Positions 35,513 through 44,732 are shown, counted from the stretch's first letter. The stretch is DNA of 64,000 bases from Mucilaginibacter sp. OK283 (GCF_900110415.1 NZ_FODR01000005.1:310001-374000); one strand, 5' to 3'. Notes: generated by a model from the letters alone, not told the origin. Numbers and translations: made by a program.

Positions 35513-37327
35513 ATGAAACGAATTATAGTAGCCTTAACGCTGGCATGTATGTTAACTGTTAGCTCTTCATGCAAAAAAGGCTTTTTAGACCAGGTACCCG
35601 ATGACAGGCTTACCCTTGATGAAACCTTTAAAAACCGTAACACAGCCGAGAAATTTTTAGCCAACGTATACTCTGCCATACCCGATGAAGCATCACAACG
35701 TTTCCCCGGATCAGATAACAGCATTGGTGAATGGACAGGCGGATCTGACGAAGCAGAGTACGATTGGGGTTTTGTGGCCACCCAGAATATCAACAATGGC
35801 AATTACGATGCGTCCAGCGGTTTTATAAGCGGTTTTTGGACAACCTATTACCGCGGTATCCGCTCGGCCGGTATCTTTATGGATAATGTGGATAAGGTTT
35901 CTGATATGCCTGCCTCGCTAAAAACGCAATACAAAGCCGAAGCAAGGGCGCTAAGGGCTATCTATTACTTTTGGCTGATGCGTATTTATGGCCCGGTAGT
36001 TATCACCGGCGATAAAGCAATTGCCCCTGATGTTTCATTTGCCGATGTGCAATTACCCCGCAACTCGTTTGATGAGTGCGTAACCTATGTTACCACCGAG
36101 CTTGACGCTGCCATTGCCGATTTGCCCCTGAAAGCGGCAAATAACAATAACCTTGGCCGTATAAATAAAGCTTTTGCAACGGCAGTAAAATCGCAGGTGT
36201 TGTTGTACGCTGCAAGCCCGTTGTTTAATGGCAATACAGACTATGCCGGTATGGTAAATGCCGATGGTAAAAAGCTCATTAACCAAACTTACGATGCCAC
36301 CAAATGGCAAAAAGCAGCCGACGCGGCAAAAGCTTTCCTTGATCAGTTTGTACCGGGTACGTTTGATTTGTACCGCGAAAACGATGCTTCGGGTAACTTT
36401 AGCCCATACCTGTCATGCCGCGACGTAATGCTGGTTGACTGGAACAAGGAAATCATTTACGCCAGGATTGATGCCGGCGTAACCAACAGGCAGTATGAAA
36501 CCACACCTTACCACTCCGGTTATGCCGATGAGGTAAGGGGCAGCGGCGGCTTAGGCGCCACGCAAACCATGGTTGATGCCTACTTTATGGCAAACGGCCG
36601 TTCAATAACCGATAATGGTTCGGGTTATGTTGCTACCGGTTTCTCCAATTTTCAGGCACCCTATGATGACCAGGCCCGGAGTACCTATAACCAATGGACA
36701 AACCGCGAGCCGCGCTTTTATGTAGGCATTACTTATAACGGCAGCAAATGGCTAAACACCAATAGCGGCGAGGTTATTACCCAAACCTATAACACCGGCA
36801 ACTCTGGCAAGCAAACTGGTGGTAATGATTATTCGCCAACAGGCTATATTGTGCGTAAAAACGAGCCGATAGGCGATTGGCGCACAGGCGGCCGCTCATG
36901 GGTAATGTTAAGGCTGGCCGAAATTTATCTGAACTACGCCGAGGCTTTAAATGAAGCTTCGCCGGGCAATGCCGATATTTTAAAATATGTTAACCTTATC
37001 AGGAACCGTGCAGGCATCCCCGAATACGGTAGCCCATCACTGCCGGCACCGGCAGGGCAGGCTGCCGTTAGGGAAGCCATCAGGAAAGAGCGCCGCGTAG
37101 AACTCGCTTTTGAAAATACCCGTTTCTTTGATACCCGTCGTTGGAAAATAGCCGAAACCACCGATAATGGTCCGTTTAAAGCGTTAAACATCAGCACCAA
37201 TCCGCCTGAGTTTTATAATGTGGTAACTTTTGAAAACCGCGTGTTTGAAAAAAGGAATTACTTTTACCCAATACCACAAAATGACGTAGATAGCGATAAG
37301 CAACTGGTACAAAATACAGGTTGGTAA
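35513..37327 (+). CDS. SusD/RagB-family outer-membrane lipoprotein
   Basis: A 604-residue lipoprotein; the signal ends with VSSSCKKG. Seen: SusD scaffold elements KAEARALRAIYYFWLMRIYG, VLLYAASPLFNGN, the ERRVELAFENTRFFDTRRWK block and the C-terminal YPIPQNDV...QNTGW. It caps the transducer SusC at 32087 and loads its ligand. A terminator at 37362 closes this transcript, so the downstream metalloprotease-like gene may have its own promoter. Confidence 0.95.
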   Translation: MKRIIVALTLACMLTVSSSCKKGFLDQVPDDRLTLDETFKNRNTAEKFLANVYSAIPDEASQRFPGSDNSIGEWTGGSDEAEYDWGFVATQNINNGNYDASSGFISGFWTTYYRGIRSAGIFMDNVDKVSDMPASLKTQYKAEARALRAIYYFWLMRIYGPVVITGDKAIAPDVSFADVQLPRNSFDECVTYVTTELDAAIADLPLKAANNNNLGRINKAFATAVKSQVLLYAASPLFNGNTDYAGMVNADGKKLINQTYDATKWQKAADAAKAFLDQFVPGTFDLYRENDASGNFSPYLSCRDVMLVDWNKEIIYARIDAGVTNRQYETTPYHSGYADEVRGSGGLGATQTMVDAYFMANGRSITDNGSGYVATGFSNFQAPYDDQARSTYNQWTNREPRFYVGITYNGSKWLNTNSGEVITQTYNTGNSGKQTGGNDYSPTGYIVRKNEPIGDWRTGGRSWVMLRLAEIYLNYAEALNEASPGNADILKYVNLIRNRAGIPEYGSPSLPAPAGQAAVREAIRKERRVELAFENTRFFDTRRWKIAETTDNGPFKALNISTNPPEFYNVVTFENRVFEKRNYFYPIPQNDVDSDKQLVQNTGW

Positions 37328-37361
37328 CCGCACCTAAGATTTTTTCTATACCTATGAATCC

Positions 37362-37393
37362 GGGGCCGGCTGTAATGGCTGGTCCCATTTTTT
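37362..37393 (+). terminator. Rho-independent terminator after SusD
   Basis: GGGGCCGGCT (37362-37371) pairs with GGCTGGTCCC (37377-37386), using three G-U pairs, followed by ATTTTTT. Confidence 0.7.
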
Positions 37394-37482
37394 AATCCTT
37401 GTATCTGCCTTTATATAAGGCCTATGTGTTCATAAAATTCTGGTGGTTCTTAATCTCTTGTAAACATAAACTACTGTTAATT

Positions 37483-37551
37483 TAATAGTACTAAGTCTTA
37501 AGGTAAATTTATTCTCTTCTGACTTAGAACTTAAGACTTTCGACTAAAGAC
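37483..37551. repeat. AGTCCTAAGTC-type repeat, copy 2
   Basis: TAATAGTACTAAGTCTTAAG, then a short A/T spacer, then GACTTAGAACTTAAGACTTT and CGACTAAAGACTA. It aligns with 30733-30808 in the same orientation, with small deletions, and is a less perfect inverted repeat. Both copies end shortly before a coding start. Confidence 0.6.
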
Positions 37552-37570
37552 TACCCTTCATTACACTACT

Positions 37571-38506
37571 ATGAAATTTAAAAAAATAATACTGCTATGC
37601 ACGTTAATAACAGCAGTCACGGTGCATAATTCATGCGGTAAATCAAAAAACAACGTTGCCCCTGCGCCGGTAACTGTTATTAAACCCGATACCAATAAAA
37701 TAGGTGTACCCCCTAAAACATGGCAGGAACATTGGTTTGAGCATAAGCTTTTGCTGCACCTGGTTTATTATGATAAAAATACTGCCGTTTATTATGACGA
37801 TAACATGGAAACTTCAGTTACCTGGCCATATAAAACCATGTCGGCTGTTTGGGCTTATGCCAAAAAAACTTACGGCTTGTTTGGCGATTCTACAAAGCTA
37901 TACTGCGTTTTTCATAAAGGTACCTATGGCGGTGGTCATCCCGCTTCGTATTTTGACGATAGCCATGATTACCGGAATACCATAGATTGCGGCCTTGACG
38001 ATTGGACAGCACCTACCGGCCAGCAAATAGGTATGCCCATTCACGAAACCGGGCATATTGTTAGTGGCGCCAGCCACGGCGTTAAAGGTTCACCATCTGA
38101 CGCGCTTTGGGGCGACAGTAAATTTATGGAGATTTACAACTACGATGTGCTCATGAACATCGGCATGAAAGATGAAGCAGGCCGGGTGTATGAACAAATG
38201 CAATCGCAGTATGATGATTTCCCGGTGCCGCATGTGCAATGGTTCAAAAACTGGTTCTATCCAATCTATTCCAAATATGGCAAGGCCCAATTACTGAACA
38301 AATATTTCGACCTGTTGGCTAAATACTATCCCAAAAATGGTAAAGAGTATGCTCATGACCTTAACTGGGGCGAGTTTATCCATTTTTGGAGTGGGGCTGC
38401 CGGTGCCAATCTGAAAGCGCAGGCAACAATTGCCTTCGGCTGGAAAGACGAATGGGAAACCCAGTTTAAACAGGCCCAGGTAGATTTTCCGAACCTGAAA
38501 TATTAA
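37571..38506 (+). CDS. putative zincin-type metalloprotease lipoprotein
   Basis: A 311-residue lipoprotein (lipobox NSCGKSK). Seen: MPIHETGHIVSG around residue 157, an HExxH-type zinc motif with the catalytic Glu, followed about 35 residues later by further acidic residues that could supply the third ligand. Upstream, YGGGHPASYFDDSHDYRNT is Gly/His-rich. The protein otherwise shows no family I can name. Known: HExxH zincins are mostly peptidases. Context next to a SusC/SusD pair suggests a surface protein that handles a protein or glycoprotein ligand. Peptidase activity is inferred only from the motif. Confidence 0.6.
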   Translation: MKFKKIILLCTLITAVTVHNSCGKSKNNVAPAPVTVIKPDTNKIGVPPKTWQEHWFEHKLLLHLVYYDKNTAVYYDDNMETSVTWPYKTMSAVWAYAKKTYGLFGDSTKLYCVFHKGTYGGGHPASYFDDSHDYRNTIDCGLDDWTAPTGQQIGMPIHETGHIVSGASHGVKGSPSDALWGDSKFMEIYNYDVLMNIGMKDEAGRVYEQMQSQYDDFPVPHVQWFKNWFYPIYSKYGKAQLLNKYFDLLAKYYPKNGKEYAHDLNWGEFIHFWSGAAGANLKAQATIAFGWKDEWETQFKQAQVDFPNLKY

Positions 38507-38577
38507 ATGACCCGCCCTGGCTGTGTTTTAATCGAGTAGTAAAAGCAGCCCGCTTTTCTATCTTTTACCGAAATAAA

Positions 38578-38610
38578 AACGATATTTTAATCAATTGGCG
38601 AAATATCGTT
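38578..38610. repeat. 10-bp inverted repeat, possible terminator or operator
   Basis: AACGATATTT (38578-38587) is exactly inverted at 38601-38610 with a 13-base spacer. It is located 71 bases after the metalloprotease-like gene. It lacks a T run. Otherwise the 266-base gap to 38773 is featureless apart from a promoter-like element. Confidence 0.4.
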
Positions 38611-38677
38611 ACGTATATATTGCTGGCTTTGTTTAATTAATTGGTTTGTAGTGATTTATGATAGGGTTCGAATTTTG

Positions 38678-38685
38678 TAGCTTTG
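38678..38685 (+). promoter_or_regulatory. -7 promoter element (TAGCTTTG)
   Basis: A TAnnTTTG match 88 bases before the start of the barrel protein at 38773. The -33 TTG is not at ideal spacing, so this is only a candidate. Confidence 0.4.
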
Positions 38686-38772
38686 GTATGACAAACTACC
38701 TCCAGTTTTTTTCCGGATTGTTGAGCTCAATTCGTAAATTGAACGGAGATTGGCAACAATACCTACACTACT

Positions 38773-41355
38773 ATGTTGAAAAAACTACCATTGATCCTTT
38801 TATTCGCTGTGGGCTCCTTAGCGTCTAATGCACAAATAACCAGTAGCGCCCGCGCAAATAAAACTCAAATGACCGGTGATAGTATTACCATAAGTGCGCA
38901 TCCGGAATATGATGATGTAACCGGGGTGCATCGCTGGCTGTTTGGCGAAAACTTCCGTAAAGACTGGGCCCAGCCCGTTAAGCTGCCTGTCATCCGGCTA
39001 TCAAAATTTAAAGGAGGCCTTTCTCCGTTAAAACAGGGTGGGGGGATGGAATCAAAATCGTTGCGGCTGGAGGATAAAGATGGTAAAGAGTGGGTGCTGC
39101 GCAGTGTAGAGAAAGCCCCGGATAAACTGCTGCCCGAAAATTTGCAGGGAACTTTTGCTGTTGACTGGATAGGAGATGAGTTTAGCGGCCAGCACCCTTA
39201 TTCGGCGCTGATTGTGCCGCCGCTGGCCGAAGCTGCTCATGTGCCGCACGCCAATCCTGTGATTGGCGTTGTAGCCGATGATGCTGCTTTGGGCCAGTAT
39301 AGCAAGGTTTTTACAGGTTTAATTTGCCTGTTGGAAGAACGTGAGCCGGCAGGCCCATCAGATAACACGATTAAGATGGAGCGTAACCTAATCAAGAGCT
39401 ATGACAGCAGATTAGATGGGGAAATGTTTTTGCGTGCCCGGATGCTTGACCTGCTAATAGGCGATTGGGACCGGCATGAAGACCAATGGCGATGGGCAGG
39501 CGATATCAGTGGTAAACAAAAAGCTTATATACCGGTACCGCGCGATAGGGACCAGGTATTTCACGTTAACCAGGGTTTGTTACCATCCATAGCCGCGCTG
39601 CCCTGGATAGATCCTGTTTTAGGAAATTTTACTGCCGATATTCCCCACGTAAAGTATTCGATATTTAAAACAAAATTTTTGAATGCAGCGCCCGATGTGC
39701 AGTTTACCTACGCGCAGTGGATGAAGATTGTTAATGACTTTGTTAAAGCCGAAACTGATGATGTTTTGGAAGCCGGCCTTAAACTGCTGCCCAAAGAAAA
39801 CTACCGGCTAAGGCATAATGAGTTGCTGGCGATATTAAAAAAACGCAGGGATAACATTCCGGCAGCTATGACCCAATATTTTTATTTTGTAAACAGGATT
39901 GTTGATATCCGTACAACCAATAAAGACGAGCTGCTTACCATTACGGGAGGGCCGGATAAAACCCTGCGGGTTAAAATTGACAAGCTTAACAAAAGCGACG
40001 ATGTAAAAGGATCGTTTATGGATATAACTTATGATCCGGCCATTACTAAAGAAATCAGGATTTATGTTTCGGGAGGCGACGATCATATTGTGGTTGATAA
40101 TAGTACATCGCCGATAAAATTAAGGTTTGTTGATAGTACCGGCCATAAAACTTACGATATCAAAAACTCGGTAAGTACCATACCAGTTTACGGCTCAAAA
40201 GATAGTATTACTTTCATCGGCAAAACCAATCGTTTAAGCAACCGCCTATCGGCCGATACCAATGCCACCAGGTTTAGGCCAACTAATTTATATAACGTTT
40301 GGATGCCGCTGGCAACAGCTGCCATTAATGCCGATGATGGTTTTCTGTTAGGATTGGGCTTTAAGTATACGGGGTATGATGGTTTCCGCAAGTTGCCTTA
40401 TGCTACCCGGCAACAATTGATGATCAGCCATGCTTTTGCTACCGATGCTTTCAGACTTAATTACAGCGGCGAATGGGCGCAGGTTATTGGGAAAGCCGAT
40501 TTTGTAATGAAAGCAAATATCCTGGCGCCCGATAATACCACCAACTTTTTTGGCCGTGGAAACGAAACTGTATTGGTTAAAAGCGAAGGATACCGCAAAT
40601 ATTACAGGGCAAGGTTTAACACTCTGGAATTTGACGCCGCGTTACGCTGGCAAACCGGCAAAGGAAGCTTTTTTAGCGCAGGGCCATCTGCACAGTACTA
40701 TCACTACAGCCCCGACGATAACACAGGCAGGTTTATTTCACAGCCGGCGCTTATCAACTCATATGATAGTGCAAGTGTAAATAAAAACAAAGCCCACCTG
40801 GGTTTGATGCTGAATTTTACCAGCAATAAGCGCAATAACAACGTATTGCCATTTAAAGGGTACTATTTTGAAGTTACTTTAACAGGGTACAAGGGGCTTA
40901 ATGATTATTCAAAAGCCTTTGTGCAAATTAAACCCGAGTTTACGTATTACCAGCCGCTGGATGCCAAAGGAAACATCGTGCTATCCGATCGTGTAGGCGG
41001 GGGCATCAGTTTTGGCAAACCGGCGTTTTATCAATCCATGTTCCTGGGTGGCCAGGGGAACCTTTTGGGATATCTGCAAAACAGGTTTGCCGGGCAAAAT
41101 ATGTTTTTTAATAACCTGCAGGGCCGGGTGAAAATTGCCGATATAGCCAGTTACATTTTACCGGGTCAATTGGGCATCACCGGTTTTTACGACACCGGCC
41201 GGGTATGGATCAGTGGCGAACACTCCGATAAATGGCACACAGGCGCAGGTGGCGGTCTCTATTTTGCACCCGCAAGTTTAACCGTATTGCAGTTACTGGC
41301 AGGGCACTCTGATGAAGGTTGGTACCCTTATATATCGCTTAATTTCAGGTTGTGA
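38773..41355 (+). CDS. Omp85/BamA-type outer-membrane protein with kinase-like N-terminal region
   Basis: An 860-residue protein; the signal peptide ends SLASNAQ. Residues ~100-340 contain RMLDLLIGDWDRHEDQWRW and YIPVPRDRDQVFH, a pattern like the catalytic loop and metal-binding Asp of FAM20/HipA-type kinase folds. From about residue 520 the sequence becomes a beta-barrel with surface-antigen traits (LGLGFKYTGYDGFRK, GGGISFGKPAFYQSMFLGGQ, LGYLQNRFAG, LGITGFYDTGRVWI) and a C-terminal aromatic-rich strand ending SLNFRL. In other Bacteroidota I recall this segment following a metallophosphoesterase domain; here that domain is absent. Function unknown: assembly, secretion or modification at the cell surface. 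Confidence 0.7.
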   Translation: MLKKLPLILLFAVGSLASNAQITSSARANKTQMTGDSITISAHPEYDDVTGVHRWLFGENFRKDWAQPVKLPVIRLSKFKGGLSPLKQGGGMESKSLRLEDKDGKEWVLRSVEKAPDKLLPENLQGTFAVDWIGDEFSGQHPYSALIVPPLAEAAHVPHANPVIGVVADDAALGQYSKVFTGLICLLEEREPAGPSDNTIKMERNLIKSYDSRLDGEMFLRARMLDLLIGDWDRHEDQWRWAGDISGKQKAYIPVPRDRDQVFHVNQGLLPSIAALPWIDPVLGNFTADIPHVKYSIFKTKFLNAAPDVQFTYAQWMKIVNDFVKAETDDVLEAGLKLLPKENYRLRHNELLAILKKRRDNIPAAMTQYFYFVNRIVDIRTTNKDELLTITGGPDKTLRVKIDKLNKSDDVKGSFMDITYDPAITKEIRIYVSGGDDHIVVDNSTSPIKLRFVDSTGHKTYDIKNSVSTIPVYGSKDSITFIGKTNRLSNRLSADTNATRFRPTNLYNVWMPLATAAINADDGFLLGLGFKYTGYDGFRKLPYATRQQLMISHAFATDAFRLNYSGEWAQVIGKADFVMKANILAPDNTTNFFGRGNETVLVKSEGYRKYYRARFNTLEFDAALRWQTGKGSFFSAGPSAQYYHYSPDDNTGRFISQPALINSYDSASVNKNKAHLGLMLNFTSNKRNNNVLPFKGYYFEVTLTGYKGLNDYSKAFVQIKPEFTYYQPLDAKGNIVLSDRVGGGISFGKPAFYQSMFLGGQGNLLGYLQNRFAGQNMFFNNLQGRVKIADIASYILPGQLGITGFYDTGRVWISGEHSDKWHTGAGGGLYFAPASLTVLQLLAGHSDEGWYPYISLNFRL

Positions 41356-41433
41356 CCTGGTGTTAATTATAAGTCTTTAGTTCTGAGTCGCTGTTTAAAT
41401 GTGATTTAGATTATTTATGTATTAAGCAAAAAG

Positions 41434-41462
41434 CAATGCCGTTGGCTTAGCCAACGGCATTG
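41434..41462. terminator. bidirectional terminator hairpin
   Basis: CAATGCCGTTGG (41434-41445) and CCAACGGCATTG (41451-41462) form a perfect 12-bp stem around a five-base loop. It lies between convergent genes ending at 41355 (+) and 41518 (-), with A runs on the left side that serve as T runs for minus-strand transcripts. Confidence 0.75.
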
Positions 41463-41517
41463 AATAAACTTCATTTTTAAACAGATCTAAGAAATAACTC
41501 TCTCGATGATTGTTGCA

Positions 41518-42519
41518 TTACGGAGTGCAAATCGTTTTTAGTTTTTTGCTATAATCTGCATTTAGCGGCTCGTTGGTTTGGGCAAGCCGCTGTGATCCCA
41601 CGTTGGCAGGGCAGGCAATGCCTTTAGGGCCGTCATAAACCAGGTCGGGTTTGGTATTAATCAATTCTTTAGGTACATATATCTGTACGTTGGTAACCGA
41701 ATATCCCCTCGGAAAATAACGGATATAATAACCATCCGGGTGTAACGACCATATGCCCGATGGCACTTCCGGATCAGGTTGCGGAGCTATGCCGGCCAGC
41801 ATGGCATACTTTTCCATTTCTTCATATGATGCGTTGCCCGATGCAGCCAGCTGGCGGATGTTATTCTCGGCCTCAAAAACGCTTTGGGCGGCAGGCGGCA
41901 GCTGGTCTTTGGCTTTTGCTATCAGGCCTGCCGGAAGTACGCCCAATGCGCCACCCTCCAGCATAAGCAGTTCCTGCGGAGATAATAGGGTGGTTGCTGT
42001 TAGTTTAATATCTGTACCAAAATCGGCAAAACGGGTACGGGCCACTATTGCCCAAAGTAATACCTGTATGCTGCGCTGTTTTACTTCGGGGTGTTTTTCT
42101 GCATTTTTAAGTATCAGTATCACAACATCAGCCTTGGGGCCCAATACCGGTGCCAGCATATAGCCGTCGCCGGTACTTGGGCCATGTGTACCGGCATGCA
42201 GGCAATAACTTTTATTGGTCATTTCAAAAAAGCCGGCGCAAAGTTTAAAACCGCCACCGGGCGCTTTGGGTAAAAGATACAACGGATCGGGTTGCTGTCC
42301 TTCAATAAATGATGGTGGTTTAGAACCTGTTTTGTTTACATCTTTAAAACTGGTTGTAATGGCCTGTGGCTGTTTTAGGATTTTGCTTAAACCACCGCCC
42401 GAGGCTATTTCGGTGCCTTTATCTAATATTTTTTTACCAAGGCCTCCAAATTGGGCCTGGGCAGCAGCAACATAAAACATAAATGCGATGAGTGCGGTAA
42501 TCTTTTTTTGTATTTTCAT
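41518..42519 (-). CDS. secreted protein of unknown function
   Basis: A 333-residue protein with a clear signal peptide (MKIQKKITALIAFMFYVAAA, cut after QAQ). The mature part begins with a Gly/Lys-rich stretch (FGGLGKKILDKG), then a globular region with ASGNASYEEMEKYAML and ends YVPKELINTKPDLVYDGPKG. Two or three Cys residues (LCAGFFE, SYCLHAG, IACPAN) could form disulphides. No enzyme motif is recognised. The gene stands alone, with a terminator on its 3' side and a 281-base gap on its 5' side to an oppositely oriented gene; I see nothing definite in that gap. Confidence 0.7.
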   Translation of the reverse strand: MKIQKKITALIAFMFYVAAAQAQFGGLGKKILDKGTEIASGGGLSKILKQPQAITTSFKDVNKTGSKPPSFIEGQQPDPLYLLPKAPGGGFKLCAGFFEMTNKSYCLHAGTHGPSTGDGYMLAPVLGPKADVVILILKNAEKHPEVKQRSIQVLLWAIVARTRFADFGTDIKLTATTLLSPQELLMLEGGALGVLPAGLIAKAKDQLPPAAQSVFEAENNIRQLAASGNASYEEMEKYAMLAGIAPQPDPEVPSGIWSLHPDGYYIRYFPRGYSVTNVQIYVPKELINTKPDLVYDGPKGIACPANVGSQRLAQTNEPLNADYSKKLKTICTP

Positions 42520-42800
42520 AAGTAGCAGGATGTTTAGATACCGCTAAATTAACTAAAACAATATTAATCTAATACTGCAATTAAGTCTGTTTTTTTCAAC
42601 GTTAAAAGTAAAATCAGAGTTGCAGCCATTGCCGGATATTCGCGATAATGTTAAAAACGAAAAAACAACTTTAAACTTCCTGCTTACTACTGTTGCTTTA
42701 ATCGGGCGTATTTTATCTGGTTATATTGCGTCATCAGTTCATTTTTTCTGGATCTTTCTAAATAAAACCCGATATTATTGTAATACTTTAGCAGAACAGC

Positions 42801-43370
42801 ATGACCCTTAAACTGGCCTTAATTTTACTCGCTTTTGCAGGATACTTTTGCAAAAATACAGCTTCGCGTCAGAAATGTGATCTAACAGATAGCTTGGGTG
42901 TCAGGATTTCGACCATTGAGTACAAAGTAAAGGCGAAGCAGGAAGACGCAAAAGACTTTGATAACGGGATTATGCCCTGGGTTAGCCTTGACGATCCGGG
43001 TAAGCAGTTAGATAGTCTTATCGATGCTGATGAAATAGTTTTGCCATTTGCCAAGGTTACGTTGATTATTGACTACCCACTGACAAGGCAGGTGACGTTT
43101 GACCTGGAATCAGCCTCAAAAAAGTTCTCCCGTATTGGATTGATTAAAGCCATCAGCGAAAAATATCACGAAATTTATGCGGAAGAAGAAAAATCTACGA
43201 AAACGGAAATTGTACCGAGGGATAAGAGGGAAGGCCTGATCAACAGGAATGAAACTAACGGAAAATATGGAATTTGTTGCCATGATCTGTCCGACCTGGA
43301 TTTAAGTTCAATAGATGTTTTTAAAAACGATCAAGGTAAAATATATCTTATCCTTAACGTAGATTCTTAA
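42801..43370 (+). CDS. small exported protein of unknown function
   Basis: A 189-residue protein with a short hydrophobic N-terminus (MTLKLALILLAFAGYFC), perhaps a lipoprotein signal with Cys17. The rest is charged and mixed alpha/beta (KQEDAKDFDNGI, LIKAISEKYHEIYAEEEKST). No known family recognised. Base composition is slightly more AT-rich than the neighbours. It ends 22 bases before the convergent SMR-type gene, so the transcripts probably overlap. Confidence 0.6.
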   Translation: MTLKLALILLAFAGYFCKNTASRQKCDLTDSLGVRISTIEYKVKAKQEDAKDFDNGIMPWVSLDDPGKQLDSLIDADEIVLPFAKVTLIIDYPLTRQVTFDLESASKKFSRIGLIKAISEKYHEIYAEEEKSTKTEIVPRDKREGLINRNETNGKYGICCHDLSDLDLSSIDVFKNDQGKIYLILNVDS

Positions 43371-43392
43371 AGTACTTCAAACGGTCGATTTG

Positions 43393-43770
43393 TTATTTCA
43401 CTTCCGCTCCGAAAAACTTCAGTCCTAATATTCCGCTCATAATCAGTGTCATAAAAAACACCTCCATCCAGGATAGTTTCTGGTGAAAGATAGCCATTTC
43501 GGCAATTTTGATGAGTACAAGGGTGATAGCTGTCCACACGGCATAAGCAACTGCGGTGGGTACCAGTTTAATGGCCAGCGAGAAGAAATAGATATTGCCT
43601 ATCCCGAAGAGCACGTACCCGGCAAAAGGCAGCCAAACCGGTAAGCCGTATTGTAAGCTTAAAGCCGAATGCCAGCGCAGGGCTTTCAGGTCGCTGAATT
43701 TCATGAACTTGAGCGAAAATGTCCAGGCAGCTTCAAATGCTGCGGCTATGATAAGATAGATCCAGGCCAA
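43393..43770 (-). CDS. SMR-family small membrane transporter
   Basis: A 125-residue protein with four hydrophobic helices: MAWIYLIIAAAFEAAWTFSL with the essential helix-1 Glu of SMR proteins, a second helix around PFAGYVLFGIGNIYFFSLA, a third with AVAYAVWTAITLVLI, and a fourth with ILGLKFFGA. It is about 20 residues longer than EmrE-type proteins because of an insert near residue 35. Known: SMR dimers export cations or guanidinium, and related folds flip lipid-linked sugars (ArnE/F type). It is the last gene of the minus-strand operon, two bases after the hydroxylase-like gene, so a role in moving the sugar or lipid product is plausible. Confidence 0.85.
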   Translation of the reverse strand: MAWIYLIIAAAFEAAWTFSLKFMKFSDLKALRWHSALSLQYGLPVWLPFAGYVLFGIGNIYFFSLAIKLVPTAVAYAVWTAITLVLIKIAEMAIFHQKLSWMEVFFMTLIMSGILGLKFFGAEVK

Positions 43771-43772
43771 TG

Positions 43773-44732
43773 TTAGTTTTGTTGTATGAGGTTATCTTCG
43801 GTGGATACTTGTTTTATTGGTAGGGGCGTTGGTTGTAAATCAATCACCGGTTCATTGTATTTAACCGGCAGCCTTTTTTTAAGCCAGCTAATTGCCCTCG
43901 GGCGCAGGGTATAATACCATTTAAACCAGGGATATTTTAAAAGTTTTGACTCGTCGAAACGTTTTATGCTGAAGGCATGCTGTAAAAAGTAATCCTTTGG
44001 ATAATCATAATAAAGCCCCCAGTTTTCGGGATTGTTGCCTGGCGCATGCCCAGGGTCATACACGGTATCAAACAGGTGATCCCACACAGATAGCTTTGTA
44101 GCGAAATTGGCATGAAAAACCTCCTGGTAATTGGCATGGTGCCACAAATGAAGCTCGGGGGTGTTAAAAATGTACTTCCACCTGCCGAATTTTACTTTAA
44201 CGTTGGCATGAATAAACATGCCGTACATCGCATCTATCAGCGCCTTGATAGGTATTACCATGGGGTTTGCGCCAAGCAATATGATAGGGGCAAACTCGAT
44301 GGTTTGGTTAATCACTATCTCCATGAAATGCGAGCGTGAGCCTGCTAAAAAATCAACCTCTTTACCGGAATGGTGCGCTTCATGAATGCGCCAGAACACT
44401 TTATTGGAGTGCTGAAAACGGTGGAAAAGGTAGATGTATAAGTCATGTGTTACCACAAAAAATAATACCTGGACGGCCAGCGGCCAGCTGCCAACAGCAC
44501 TCCAACCCGATAGATCGAAATGCTGTTGTAGCGGCGCAATGATATAGCTGAAGATCAGGATCTTCAAAAAATAGCTCTGAATCAAAGTATACCAAACCAA
44601 ATCAACCCAAAATCCTTCCCTGAAAAATGCGAGGCCTTTGCGATAAGGCGAAACACGTTCCCAGGCGATAATGAAAACCACCCAGCAGGCAAGGATAATG
44701 GTTGTTATGGTGTATACTTTGTCCAGCGGCAT
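43773..44732 (-). CDS. sterol desaturase / fatty acid hydroxylase family membrane protein
   Basis: A 319-residue multi-pass membrane protein. Seen: the three histidine boxes of the di-iron hydroxylase family: HDLYIYLFHR, HEAHHSGKE and LHLWHHANY, in order. Known: members hydroxylate or desaturate sterols, fatty acids, carotenoids or alkylglycerols using O2. Here it is tightly linked (3 bases after the HAD-NeuB gene, 2 bases before the SMR gene). Inferred: it may modify a lipid carrier or lipid part of the surface glycan, or simply be co-transcribed. The substrate cannot be told from sequence. Confidence 0.88.
   Translation of the reverse strand: MPLDKVYTITTIILACWVVFIIAWERVSPYRKGLAFFREGFWVDLVWYTLIQSYFLKILIFSYIIAPLQQHFDLSGWSAVGSWPLAVQVLFFVVTHDLYIYLFHRFQHSNKVFWRIHEAHHSGKEVDFLAGSRSHFMEIVINQTIEFAPIILLGANPMVIPIKALIDAMYGMFIHANVKVKFGRWKYIFNTPELHLWHHANYQEVFHANFATKLSVWDHLFDTVYDPGHAPGNNPENWGLYYDYPKDYFLQHAFSIKRFDESKLLKYPWFKWYYTLRPRAISWLKKRLPVKYNEPVIDLQPTPLPIKQVSTEDNLIQQN

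Noticed and set aside
38655..38690. GGTTCGAAT resembling a tRNA T-loop
   Set aside because: No acceptor stem, D-arm or anticodon arm can be found around it.
42620..42811. 63-residue open frame before the small exported protein
   Set aside because: No signal, no family, weak start context, and overlaps the start of the better-supported gene at 42801.
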